A stretch of DNA of 64,000 nt from an uncultured Spirochaetaceae bacterium (lineage in GTDB: Bacteria > Spirochaetota > Spirochaetia > Sphaerochaetales > Sphaerochaetaceae): NCBI GenBank assembly GCA_944392985.1, contig CALXYL010000010.1:1-64000 (forward strand). The letters run 5' to 3'. The position numbers and the translations under genes were made by a program. How positions within the stretch are numbered: position 1 is the first letter of the stretch; every line of letters begins with the position of its first letter. This document shows, one piece after another, positions 7,235 through 14,369 of this stretch. The notes under the pieces were generated by a model. That model made no database searches, was not told where the DNA came from, and saw only the letters and a list, made by a program, of their open reading frames with translations.

Positions 7235-8047
7235 ATGATACGAAAGGCTCGATTCGCAGGACTATGGTATCCCGCAGAAAAGGAAACCCTCGAGGCCATC
7301 ACTGGTGACATGCAGGGATCAGGACCATACGATGCTGCTGTGCTTCCCCATGCGGGGCTGATGTACAGCGGTACCCTCATACGCTCCGTGCTCTCACGGA
7401 TACCTCATGATACAGAGAGAGTGATCATCCTCTCCCCTTCCCATTATTTCCATCTACCTCCAAGCCTGCTCGTAACATCTTCCTTCTCAGAAGCGGAAAC
7501 GCCATTCGGGATGCTCAGATGCAGTCCTCTGGATATTCCAGACGCTGTTCTATGCAATGAAGCCATCGCTGCAGAGCATGGAGTCGAGATGTTCCTTCCG
7601 TTCATCAGAAGGAAAGGAGATATCAACGTCTCGTTCGGTATCATAAGCTCTCTCAGAACCGCGGAGGACGCATCTGCCATCGCCCATCAGATCGCAGGGA
7701 AGTCAGGTGAAAGGACTGTGCTGATAGCCTCCTCTGATTTCACACACTACGGGAAGCGGTTCGGATACACGCCATACGGCAATGATGGCAGGAAGGAGAC
7801 AGAATACCATGACGACAGATGCGCGGAAATGCTTGCAGAAGGGAAAGGATGCCGCGCGTACAGCGAATACAGAAGATCCACCATCTGCGGTATTGCAGCA
7901 GCGGCAATCGCAGCAGAGTATTCATCCCAGCTTGGCCTGAAAGGGGAAATGGGTGCGCATGCACTATCTTCAGACATCTCTGCCGATAGCGATGGATTCG
8001 TATCATACAGGACAGTCATGTGGAGGAAATGTGACAGACAGCAATGA
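7235..8047 (+). CDS. amrB: AmmeMemoRadiSam system protein B (MEMO1 homologue)
   Basis: A 270-residue MEMO family protein, related to extradiol dioxygenases and to human MEMO1. The expected metal-site positions are all present: LPHAGLMYSG, SPSHYFH, SSDFTHYG and the late Cys in STICGIAA. The N-terminus RKARFAGLWYPAEKETL is the family signature. It is the first gene of a tight operon with the AMMECR1 and radical SAM genes; it overlaps the next gene by 17 bases. The biochemical role of this conserved trio is not settled. The start has no ribosome site and is probably leaderless. Confidence 0.92.
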   Translation: MIRKARFAGLWYPAEKETLEAITGDMQGSGPYDAAVLPHAGLMYSGTLIRSVLSRIPHDTERVIILSPSHYFHLPPSLLVTSSFSEAETPFGMLRCSPLDIPDAVLCNEAIAAEHGVEMFLPFIRRKGDINVSFGIISSLRTAEDASAIAHQIAGKSGERTVLIASSDFTHYGKRFGYTPYGNDGRKETEYHDDRCAEMLAEGKGCRAYSEYRRSTICGIAAAAIAAEYSSQLGLKGEMGAHALSSDISADSDGFVSYRTVMWRKCDRQQ

Positions 8048-8564
8048 GAGAAGGAGGATCCTTGCCATCGCAAGGGGTTCCATAGAGTCGGCTTTCACCG
8101 GAACAGGGATGGAAATTCCCGTAACTGACAAGCGTCTTGGTGCCTTCGTGACGCTCAGGAAGGACCATGCACTCAGGGGATGCATAGGATTCCTTGTCGG
8201 CGTAATGCCTCTTTACGAGGAGATAGCACAGCTTGCAAGGGAAGCGGCATTCGAGGATCCGCGCTTTCCTCCCCTTCAGGAAAGCGAGCTTGACTCGATC
8301 ATCATCGAGGTATCCCTGCTGTCAGTACCGGAACGCATCGATTCACCAGGCTCATTCGTACCGGGCCGTGACGGTATCATCATGACGAATGGACGGCACA
8401 GGGCCGTATTCCTGCCGCAGGTCGCTGATGAGACAGGCTGGTCAAGGGAGGAGATGCTCACTGCCCTCTCAAGGAAGGCGGGACTGGATGGGAATGCGTG
8501 GAAATCACAGGAATCCATATTCGAGACATTCCAGGCCGAGGTATTCGATGAAAGCAACGTGTGA
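8031..8564 (+). CDS. amrA: AmmeMemoRadiSam system protein A (AMMECR1 domain)
   Basis: A 177-residue AMMECR1-domain protein. The GTG at 8031 is chosen because GGAGG precedes it by 4 bases; a longer frame starting at 7953 would overlap the MEMO gene heavily. The hallmark LRGCIGFL is at about residue 45, and FVTLRKDHALRGC plus FEDPRFPPL and SLLSVPERI are the usual blocks. It overlaps both neighbours by 17 bases, so translation is probably coupled. Its activity is unknown; the conserved Cys may accept or bind a substrate. Confidence 0.92.
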   Translation: MTDSNERRRILAIARGSIESAFTGTGMEIPVTDKRLGAFVTLRKDHALRGCIGFLVGVMPLYEEIAQLAREAAFEDPRFPPLQESELDSIIIEVSLLSVPERIDSPGSFVPGRDGIIMTNGRHRAVFLPQVADETGWSREEMLTALSRKAGLDGNAWKSQESIFETFQAEVFDESNV

Positions 8565-9480
8565 TTTCTGCTTCAGGAGATGCTCTGCAGAGGAAGGGGA
8601 AGCTGGCAGATGCGGAAGGCGCATCAACCGCTGCGGCAGGATGACCTCTCCCTTCTATGGCATGATTCCGGCAATCGCCATCGATCCTGTGGAGAAGAAG
8701 CCTCTATACCATTTCCTTCCAGGAACGAAGACCCTCTCATTCGGGGCATCCGGATGCAACCTTACATGCCTCTTCTGTCAGAACTGGCAGCTGAGCCAAG
8801 GCAATGGGAAAGGGGAAAGGATCGATCCCGGCGATGCAGCTGCATACGCGTCCATCAATGGCATTCCCTCCATCAGCTTCACATACTCCGAGCCAATTAT
8901 CTGGCAGGACTGGGCATTCGAGACCGCATCATATGCCAGAGATGAGGGAATACGGACCATCATGGTATCAAACGGGACATTCACTCCGGAATCACTTGCT
9001 CAGGCGCTGGACATGATCGATGCCTTCAATATCGATCTAAAGGGGGACAGCGGCTTCTACAGCAGCATCTGCGGAGGTGGTTTCAGCAGCGTTATCGAAT
9101 CGATTTCCCAGATCGCAGCCTACGGCCGCCATATTGAAGTCACGACAATGGCAATCGAGGGAATCCATACCGACTGCATGATGCATTCACTTGCTAGGAT
9201 CCTACGCGAGGCAGGTGTCCAGGTATGGCATATCACACGCTTCTTCCCTCATTATAAGATGAATAATAGAGAACCTACTTCGGAACGATGTATCGCACGC
9301 TTTATCGATATAGCCAAAGAGGAAGGAATACCCTATGCCTATCCCGGGAACAGTCTGCTCAGCTCTCCCACGATCTGCCCATCCTGTGGACACACCATCA
9401 GGAAGGGGCCGGGCAGCACCATTGACGGGGGATGCTGCCCGTTCTGCGGCACACCAGTCTATGGGCTATGGACACCTTAG
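8548..9480 (+). CDS. amrS: AmmeMemoRadiSam system radical SAM enzyme
   Basis: A 310-residue radical SAM protein. Start at 8548 (MKATCDFCFRRC), overlapping the AMMECR1 gene by 17 bases. The 4Fe-4S-binding CxxxCxxC motif is CNLTCLFC at about residue 70. Before it lies a Cys-rich N-terminus (CDFC..C..GRCGRR). The C-terminal 40 residues carry two CPxCG knuckles (CPSCG, CPFCG), probably a zinc ribbon. This is the AmmeMemoRadiSam architecture, related to pyruvate-formate-lyase activating enzymes; the substrate is unknown. Its stop overlaps the convergent Nudix-like gene by 4 bases. Confidence 0.93.
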   Translation: MKATCDFCFRRCSAEEGEAGRCGRRINRCGRMTSPFYGMIPAIAIDPVEKKPLYHFLPGTKTLSFGASGCNLTCLFCQNWQLSQGNGKGERIDPGDAAAYASINGIPSISFTYSEPIIWQDWAFETASYARDEGIRTIMVSNGTFTPESLAQALDMIDAFNIDLKGDSGFYSSICGGGFSSVIESISQIAAYGRHIEVTTMAIEGIHTDCMMHSLARILREAGVQVWHITRFFPHYKMNNREPTSERCIARFIDIAKEEGIPYAYPGNSLLSSPTICPSCGHTIRKGPGSTIDGGCCPFCGTPVYGLWTP

Positions 9481-9935
9481 ATGGCTGCTGTACAATGACC
9501 GATCCCGGAAAGGAAGGAGCGCAGCTCCATACGCGTGAGGATATCGCAGTCCTCGACGTTTCCGTCTGGCATGATGCAGAACCATGTGCCATCTGTGTAG
9601 CTGCCACGGCATTTCGGAACAAGAGCCGATGAGACACGCTGCGAATACAGCGTCACGGAGATATTCCCCTCCTGCGCTTTCCAGAACGGGGACAGCTTCG
9701 ATCTGTCCGCCATGAGGCCAAGCTCGTCATGCAGGGCGCGGACAGCAGCATCCGTGACATCCTCCCCGCTCCCGGTTGCTGCCAGCGGAATCGAGAACGC
9801 ATGGACAGGGCCGAGGAGCATCTCCATCCGCCGCCTCGCGAGCAATCCCCAGATATTCCCTTCTCCATCCTCCCTCCAGAGCAGGATGCCGCCAGCACTG
9901 TATCCAAATCCTGTGAAAAGCATATTGCTATCCAT
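9477..9935 (-). CDS. Nudix-like domain protein with diverged Nudix box
   Basis: A 152-residue protein with a Nudix fold by pattern: GGILLWRED..NIWGLLARRR, then GSGEDVTDAAVRALHDELGL at about residues 55-74, which aligns with Gx5Ex7REUxEExGU. The RE pair reads RA and one metal-binding Glu is Asp, so hydrolysis may be weak or changed in metal preference. GAGGAGG precedes the start. It is a single gene, convergent with the radical SAM gene. The substrate is unknown. Confidence 0.7.
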   Translation of the reverse strand: MDSNMLFTGFGYSAGGILLWREDGEGNIWGLLARRRMEMLLGPVHAFSIPLAATGSGEDVTDAAVRALHDELGLMADRSKLSPFWKAQEGNISVTLYSQRVSSALVPKCRGSYTDGTWFCIMPDGNVEDCDILTRMELRSFLSGIGHCTAAI

Positions 9936-10050
9936 TTCCGTCCTCCTCTATGGATACTGTACCTCCCACGGCGTGAAGAATGGTCAAGGGACGATGGGAT
10001 ATGGATGGAGTTGCAATGGAAGGAAAGTGGAAGAGCGTGGAAATTGATGC

Positions 10051-10063
10051 TATCATCGCCTCC
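10051..10063 (+). promoter_or_regulatory. -10 box for leaderless phosphodiesterase gene
   Basis: TATCAT at 10051-10056 with an extended TGC ends 7 bases before the ATG at 10064. There is no Shine-Dalgarno sequence. Confidence 0.6.
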
Positions 10064-10615
10064 ATGAGATTCCTTATCGCATCAGATATACATGGAGCTG
10101 CGGAACCGGCTAGGAGAATCGCCTCAATCTACGCTGAAGGCGGATTCGATGGGCTTCTGCTGCTTGGAGACCTGCTCTACCACGGACCACGCAACGACAT
10201 TCCTGAAAGCTATGCGCCAAAGATTGTCATAGAGCTGCTTTCCGCAATGAAGGATCAGATCATAGCAGTCAGGGGAAACTGCGAGGCGGAGGTTGACCAG
10301 ATGGTGCTGCCTTTCCCTGTCCTCTCCGATAGCGCGATCGTCTTTGCGGATGGACACAGGATACTCATGACCCATGGGCACAGGGAAACACCGGAAAGCC
10401 ACAGAGGAGGAATCGATGCCATCTTCTCCGGGCACACGCATATCCCGGTGCTGGAAAGAAAGGATGGGATCATAATGCTCAATCCCGGATCCGTCTCGAT
10501 TCCGAAGGGAGGATTCCCTCCAAGCTACGCGCTCTGGGAGGATGGAAGGATCTCTGTGATCTCGCTCACTGATGGCTCTCTGATGATGTCCCTTGACGCG
10601 GGAATGAAAGCGTAA
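10064..10615 (+). CDS. yfcE: YfcE/MJ0936-family metallophosphodiesterase
   Basis: A 183-residue calcineurin-like phosphoesterase. The start at 10064 gives the canonical N-terminus MRFLIASDIHG. Metal-site motifs run in order: SDIHG, LLGDLLYHGPRND, VRGNCEAEVD, LMTHGHRE, FSGHTHIP. LNPGSVSIPKGG is the family C-terminal signature. Homologues hydrolyse phosphodiester model substrates; the natural substrate is not established. The last 50 bases overlap the 3' end of the sensor kinase gene on the other strand. A leaderless start is predicted. Confidence 0.9.
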   Translation: MRFLIASDIHGAAEPARRIASIYAEGGFDGLLLLGDLLYHGPRNDIPESYAPKIVIELLSAMKDQIIAVRGNCEAEVDQMVLPFPVLSDSAIVFADGHRILMTHGHRETPESHRGGIDAIFSGHTHIPVLERKDGIIMLNPGSVSIPKGGFPPSYALWEDGRISVISLTDGSLMMSLDAGMKA

Positions 10616-12095
10616 CGGAGACAGTACCGTCCCTTTCACCGATCACAACCGACCCACCATGGAGCTCCATGATCTGATAGACGATCGGAAGCCCAAGCCC
10701 GGAACCGCCTTCCGTGCGTGAGGCATCCCCTCGCGCCCACGGCTCGAAGAACTGAGGAAGAGGATCGGGAAGATGCCCTGAGTTCGAGATGCATATCATC
10801 ACGGCACCATCGGACACGGACACAGATGCAGAGGGATCCGATCCTTCATCGGAATATGCAGAAGCATTGTCCAGCAGCTCTGTAAGCGCTCTCTGAAGCA
10901 GCCGGGGATCAGCAGCAACGACAGCGTCCTCCCCAGACACGCTGCAGTCCATACCACAGGACAGGAGAGCCTCCTTGATCGCCTCCCTTGCAGAGAGAGA
11001 GGTTTTCTCCACCCTCGCATCCGGTGAAAGCAGATATGAATAATACGCAACTGAGCGGATACGCTGCATAAGGCAGTCATTCTCCTTCTGCATATCCAGA
11101 AGCAGCTTCCGATCAAGCGGGAAAACACCATCAAGAGCGCCATTGATAAGTATATTCAGGCTCGTCACCGGCGTGTTGAGGTCATGCGAGATATTCCTGA
11201 TCCACTCCTTCCTTGACTTCTGATGCCGCGAGAGATCCCTGCCGAGGGCTGTGATCGAATCGGCGATTTCCGCCATCTCCTCGGTATTCTGCTCCGGCAG
11301 GTTGATATCATAATACCCCTGCGAAAGGCTTGTCAGTGACTGCTGTATCTCCTTGACGCTCTTCTCGTTCCACTTCGAGACGATTGCGGCAAGCAGGGCT
11401 GAGATGATGAGTGCGACAGGCAGCGAAAGCAAAAAGGATGCAAGGATCGCACGTGTTGCGAATAGCGTTGGCTGGTAGTAATCCATGCGGTAGACAAGGA
11501 CATCGATATACCCCGCTGTTTCCCCGTTGAGGACGATGCGCACCGTTCCCGCGATATCCTGGTCAGCCACTATGGACGGAAGGGAGACAAGCATGTCATG
11601 GCTGCTTCTATCCTCTTCCACCTCCACCGATGCGATCACAAGAGTCCCGGGATGCGTCTCGACATTGAATGCATACCTTGCAGCTGGGATCTCCGTATCG
11701 ACATATGAGATCGACGACTGGTAGGAGAGCTTCAGGCGGCTCTGTGCAAGCTCAGGAACGGCAAGGCTCCTCCTTGCCTCAGGACTCGGCATCTGCTCCC
11801 CTGCAGGGGAGGCGCCCAGAGAAAGGATATACCGCCCGCTGTCATCGCGGAGAAGAAGCCCTGAAATCCGCTCGGAGGTCCTCTGCACCATCATGTTCAC
11901 AACGCTGCTGTCCTCAGCATCGTCGATGCTCCCGATGGATGACCTGAGGGAAGTGATGAAGTCCTCGAATACCATGTCCTTCCATGAACGGGCAACATAC
12001 CAGTTGCCTATGAAGAGGATGAGGCACTGGACCAATATCACGACGAGGGATATGAGTACGATTGATAGGAACAGCCGGACGAAATGGTGCTTCAT
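10566..12095 (-). CDS. Sensor histidine kinase
   Basis: A 509-residue membrane sensor. TM1 is at about 8-33 and TM2 at about 215-240 (ILASFLLSLPVALIISALLAA), with an extracytoplasmic sensor of about 180 residues between them. A HAMP segment follows, then HisKA with the phosphoacceptor His in WIRNISHDLNTPVTSL. The HATPase part has an N box (LTELLDNASAYS) and a G box (GGSGLGLPIVYQIMELHGG). It lies 12 bases downstream of its response regulator in one operon. The signal is unknown. Its 3' end overlaps the convergent phosphodiesterase gene. Confidence 0.92.
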   Translation of the reverse strand: MKHHFVRLFLSIVLISLVVILVQCLILFIGNWYVARSWKDMVFEDFITSLRSSIGSIDDAEDSSVVNMMVQRTSERISGLLLRDDSGRYILSLGASPAGEQMPSPEARRSLAVPELAQSRLKLSYQSSISYVDTEIPAARYAFNVETHPGTLVIASVEVEEDRSSHDMLVSLPSIVADQDIAGTVRIVLNGETAGYIDVLVYRMDYYQPTLFATRAILASFLLSLPVALIISALLAAIVSKWNEKSVKEIQQSLTSLSQGYYDINLPEQNTEEMAEIADSITALGRDLSRHQKSRKEWIRNISHDLNTPVTSLNILINGALDGVFPLDRKLLLDMQKENDCLMQRIRSVAYYSYLLSPDARVEKTSLSAREAIKEALLSCGMDCSVSGEDAVVAADPRLLQRALTELLDNASAYSDEGSDPSASVSVSDGAVMICISNSGHLPDPLPQFFEPWARGDASRTEGGSGLGLPIVYQIMELHGGSVVIGERDGTVSVTLSFPRQGTSSESHQ

Positions 12096-12107
12096 GGTAT
12101 CAGATCA

Positions 12108-12800
12108 TCATGCCTTCTTTCCTGAGAAACGGTAGCCGTAGCCGCGTACCGTATCGATCCATGTCCCCGGCTTCAGCTTGGCCCTGATGTTCTTGATATG
12201 CGTATCAACCACGCGCTCATAGCTTTCAAAGCTGTAATCGAAGCATTCCTCAAGGATCTGCGCACGTGTGATGAGATTCGGGGCATTGGTTGCAAGATAA
12301 AGGACGATCCTCCACTCGGCCGCCGTGAGCGCTATCGGGCTTCCGTTTATGGAAAGTACATGCTCGTTGTCGTCAATGATGAGTACATTGTCCTCATCCT
12401 TGTATGTATAGACGCTCTCCGTCTGCGTATCGTTCTCATCGATGCGGCGGAAAAGCGCCTGGATCCTCAGTACAAGCTCCTTCGGGCTGAATGGCTTGGA
12501 GATATAATCATCAGCACCAAGCTCGAACCCCAGTATCCTGTCGGATTCCTCCGTCCTTGCAGTGAGGAAGATCACAGGCAGGTGCGGATAGCGCTGCTTC
12601 ATCTCCTTCACAAATGAAAAGCCATCGCCGTCTGGCAGCATGACATCCTGTATCAGCAGATCAGGCATCCTCTCAGAGAATGCAGCCCTGGCTTCCTCAA
12701 GATTCCTTGATCCGACAGCCTCATAGCCGGAAATGGAAAGATACTGGACAACGCCATTGCGTATCACATCATGGTCTTCAACGATATATACGAGCTTCAT
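12108..12800 (-). CDS. OmpR/PhoB-family response regulator
   Basis: A 231-residue regulator. The start at 12800 (MKLVYIVEDHD) fits the receiver domain; the frame upstream is not conserved in type. Receiver residues are visible: EDHD acidic pair, phosphoacceptor Asp in LIQDVMLPDGDG, Thr in FLTARTE, Lys in YISKPFSP. The C-terminal winged helix ends VDTHIKNIRAKLKPGTWIDTVRGYGYRF. It is the first gene of the pair with the histidine kinase and diverges from the NusG_II gene over 117 bases, so the two operons may be co-regulated. Confidence 0.93.
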   Translation of the reverse strand: MKLVYIVEDHDVIRNGVVQYLSISGYEAVGSRNLEEARAAFSERMPDLLIQDVMLPDGDGFSFVKEMKQRYPHLPVIFLTARTEESDRILGFELGADDYISKPFSPKELVLRIQALFRRIDENDTQTESVYTYKDEDNVLIIDDNEHVLSINGSPIALTAAEWRIVLYLATNAPNLITRAQILEECFDYSFESYERVVDTHIKNIRAKLKPGTWIDTVRGYGYRFSGKKA

Positions 12801-12904
12801 AGCCTGAAGTTTCCCGTAATGTGCATCCAAAGGCAAGGAACAGCCGGCAAACTCCACATGAAAAACAGAATCACGCATTGCTTCCAAGAATGATGGAATG
12901 AGGC

Positions 12905-12917
12905 TATCATCGAACAG
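12905..12917 (+). promoter_or_regulatory. -10 box for leaderless NusG_II gene
   Basis: TATCAT at 12905-12910 ends 7 bases before the ATG at 12918; no ribosome site is present. A poor -35 (TTCCAA) lies 17 bases upstream. Confidence 0.55.
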
Positions 12918-13256
12918 ATGAGGAAGATCGGGGATGCCATCGCAGCGGCTGTATATGCAGCCATGCTTCTATTATCTCTTTCACTGCTGCCGGGAGGTGG
13001 CGATACGCTTGTCGTGAGGACGGATGATGGAGAATACGCGTTCTCCCTCTCAGAGAACGGCATCCACTCATTCACAGGCCCGCTGGGAACGACGGAGATC
13101 GAGATAAAGGATGGCAGGGCGCGCGTGATCTCCTCCCCATGCAGGAACAGGCTCTGCATCGAATCAGGGTGGTCCGAGAACCTCTGCTGCCTGCCGAACA
13201 GGATCATTGCCACTGCATCCGGTGGCGAAGGAGATCTCGATGCAGTCGCAGGATAG
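12918..13256 (+). CDS. NusG domain II-containing membrane-anchored protein
   Basis: A 112-residue protein with an N-terminal hydrophobic segment (AIAAAVYAAMLLLSLSLLP) followed by a NusG_II domain on the outside of the membrane. The family Cys pattern is present: SSPCRNRLCIESGW...CCLPNRI. It overlaps the downstream Gx transporter gene by 17 bases. This pairing recurs in bacteria, often near flavin-transfer (ApbE) or Rnf genes; its function is not known. The start is predicted leaderless. Confidence 0.85.
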   Translation: MRKIGDAIAAAVYAAMLLLSLSLLPGGGDTLVVRTDDGEYAFSLSENGIHSFTGPLGTTEIEIKDGRARVISSPCRNRLCIESGWSENLCCLPNRIIATASGGEGDLDAVAG

Positions 13257-14283
13257 GATCAGTTCGCTCGCGGCCCTTTCCCTGTTCATGAGCGCCATGG
13301 AGCTATTCGTACCACGCTTCCTGCCATTCTTCCGCCTCGGCCTTGCCAACATCCCCATACTGATGGCACTCAGCATGGACACGCCGTCCCTGATGCTCCT
13401 CGCCCTCCTCAAGGGCATAGGAACCAGCTTCATCTCCGGCAATCTACTATCCATATTCGCCATCATATCCATCACACAGTCACTTGCATCAGCTGCCGCG
13501 ATGAAGGCGATGAAACGCGTATTCGATTCCCATATCTCGGTTTATGGCGTCTCCCTCACAGGAGCTGGTGTAAGCACAATCATCCAGATAGCGCTTGCAT
13601 CCATATACGCAGGGCGGGGAACGCTCGCCTTTCTCCCCCTGATGCTCGCGCTCTCCGCCCCTGCATCAATCCTCACCGCATATATATCAAAGAGGATACC
13701 TGAACCGAGAATTGAGATACAGAGAGCGGAAGAGGACTCAAGGACACCACGTTGGACGATCGCGCTCATGGCTGCAGCGGGACTTTCGATGATGATGACG
13801 GAGAGTATCGCATTCCTTGTTCCATCCGTGCTGCTTTCCTTCCTCCTGCAGCGGCTGTCCGGACGCGGGATCAAGCTGCTCCCGCATCTTGCGATGTTCC
13901 TTTTCATGCTGATCTCATCGCTGCTCACCCCCCACGGCAAGGTGCTTTTCTCCATCTTCTCATTCCATGTGACTGACGGCTCCCTCATCGATGCCTTCTC
14001 GCGCAGTCTCCGTCTATCCGGCGGTGTCGCCCTCTCCCAGGCCTTCTCCGCATCAATCAGGCCAGGAAACGGGATCATCGGAAGGACAATCTCCGCATTC
14101 GGAATGCTTTTATCCTCCTTCAAGGCTTCTGAAGGCAGCTTCACTGAGCGCATCCGGGCAGCATTAAGTGGTGAATGCACCGAAAACCAGCAGAAAACCA
14201 CAGTATATATTCCAGATTTCACATTAATCGCAGTATCACTCACGATAACAGCACTTTGCATCGCGGATTGTATCTTTTTCTGA
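13240..14283 (+). CDS. Gx transporter family membrane protein
   Basis: A 347-residue polytopic protein. Start at 13240 with AAGGAG 6 bases upstream. The first half (SLAALSLFMSAMELFVPRFLPFFRLGLANIPILMAL..LLALLKGIGTSFISGN) matches the Gx transporter family, formerly named heptaprenyl diphosphate synthase component I, which resembles ECF S-components. The second half is also hydrophobic and ends with a TM helix (LIAVSLTITALCIADCIFF). It may be fused to a T-component-like part, but that is tentative. The substrate is unknown. Confidence 0.8.
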   Translation: MQSQDRISSLAALSLFMSAMELFVPRFLPFFRLGLANIPILMALSMDTPSLMLLALLKGIGTSFISGNLLSIFAIISITQSLASAAAMKAMKRVFDSHISVYGVSLTGAGVSTIIQIALASIYAGRGTLAFLPLMLALSAPASILTAYISKRIPEPRIEIQRAEEDSRTPRWTIALMAAAGLSMMMTESIAFLVPSVLLSFLLQRLSGRGIKLLPHLAMFLFMLISSLLTPHGKVLFSIFSFHVTDGSLIDAFSRSLRLSGGVALSQAFSASIRPGNGIIGRTISAFGMLLSSFKASEGSFTERIRAALSGECTENQQKTTVYIPDFTLIAVSLTITALCIADCIFF

Positions 14284-14313
14284 AAGCATATAAGGTTATT
14301 TCAGGAAAAGCGA

Positions 14314-14342
14314 TTGACACGCTATAGCGTTATTACTATAAA
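14314..14342 (+). promoter_or_regulatory. adhE promoter with palindrome in spacer
   Basis: TTGACA (14314-14319), a 17-base spacer and TATAAA (14337-14342), which is close to consensus. The spacer contains the 12-base palindrome ACGCTATAGCGT (14319-14330), a candidate operator that would block polymerase. It does not resemble the known Rex site. Confidence 0.8.
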
Positions 14343-14369
14343 TCTTTATCGATAAGAAAGGAGCAATTT

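Noticed and set aside
7953-8030. Extended N-terminus of the AMMECR1 gene
   Set aside because: The extra 26 codons overlap the MEMO gene, lack a ribosome site and are unlike the family; the GTG at 8031 has GGAGG.
13542-14261. 239-codon frame antisense to the Gx transporter
   Set aside because: The plus-strand gene has a ribosome site, membrane helices and family motifs; the antisense frame has none.
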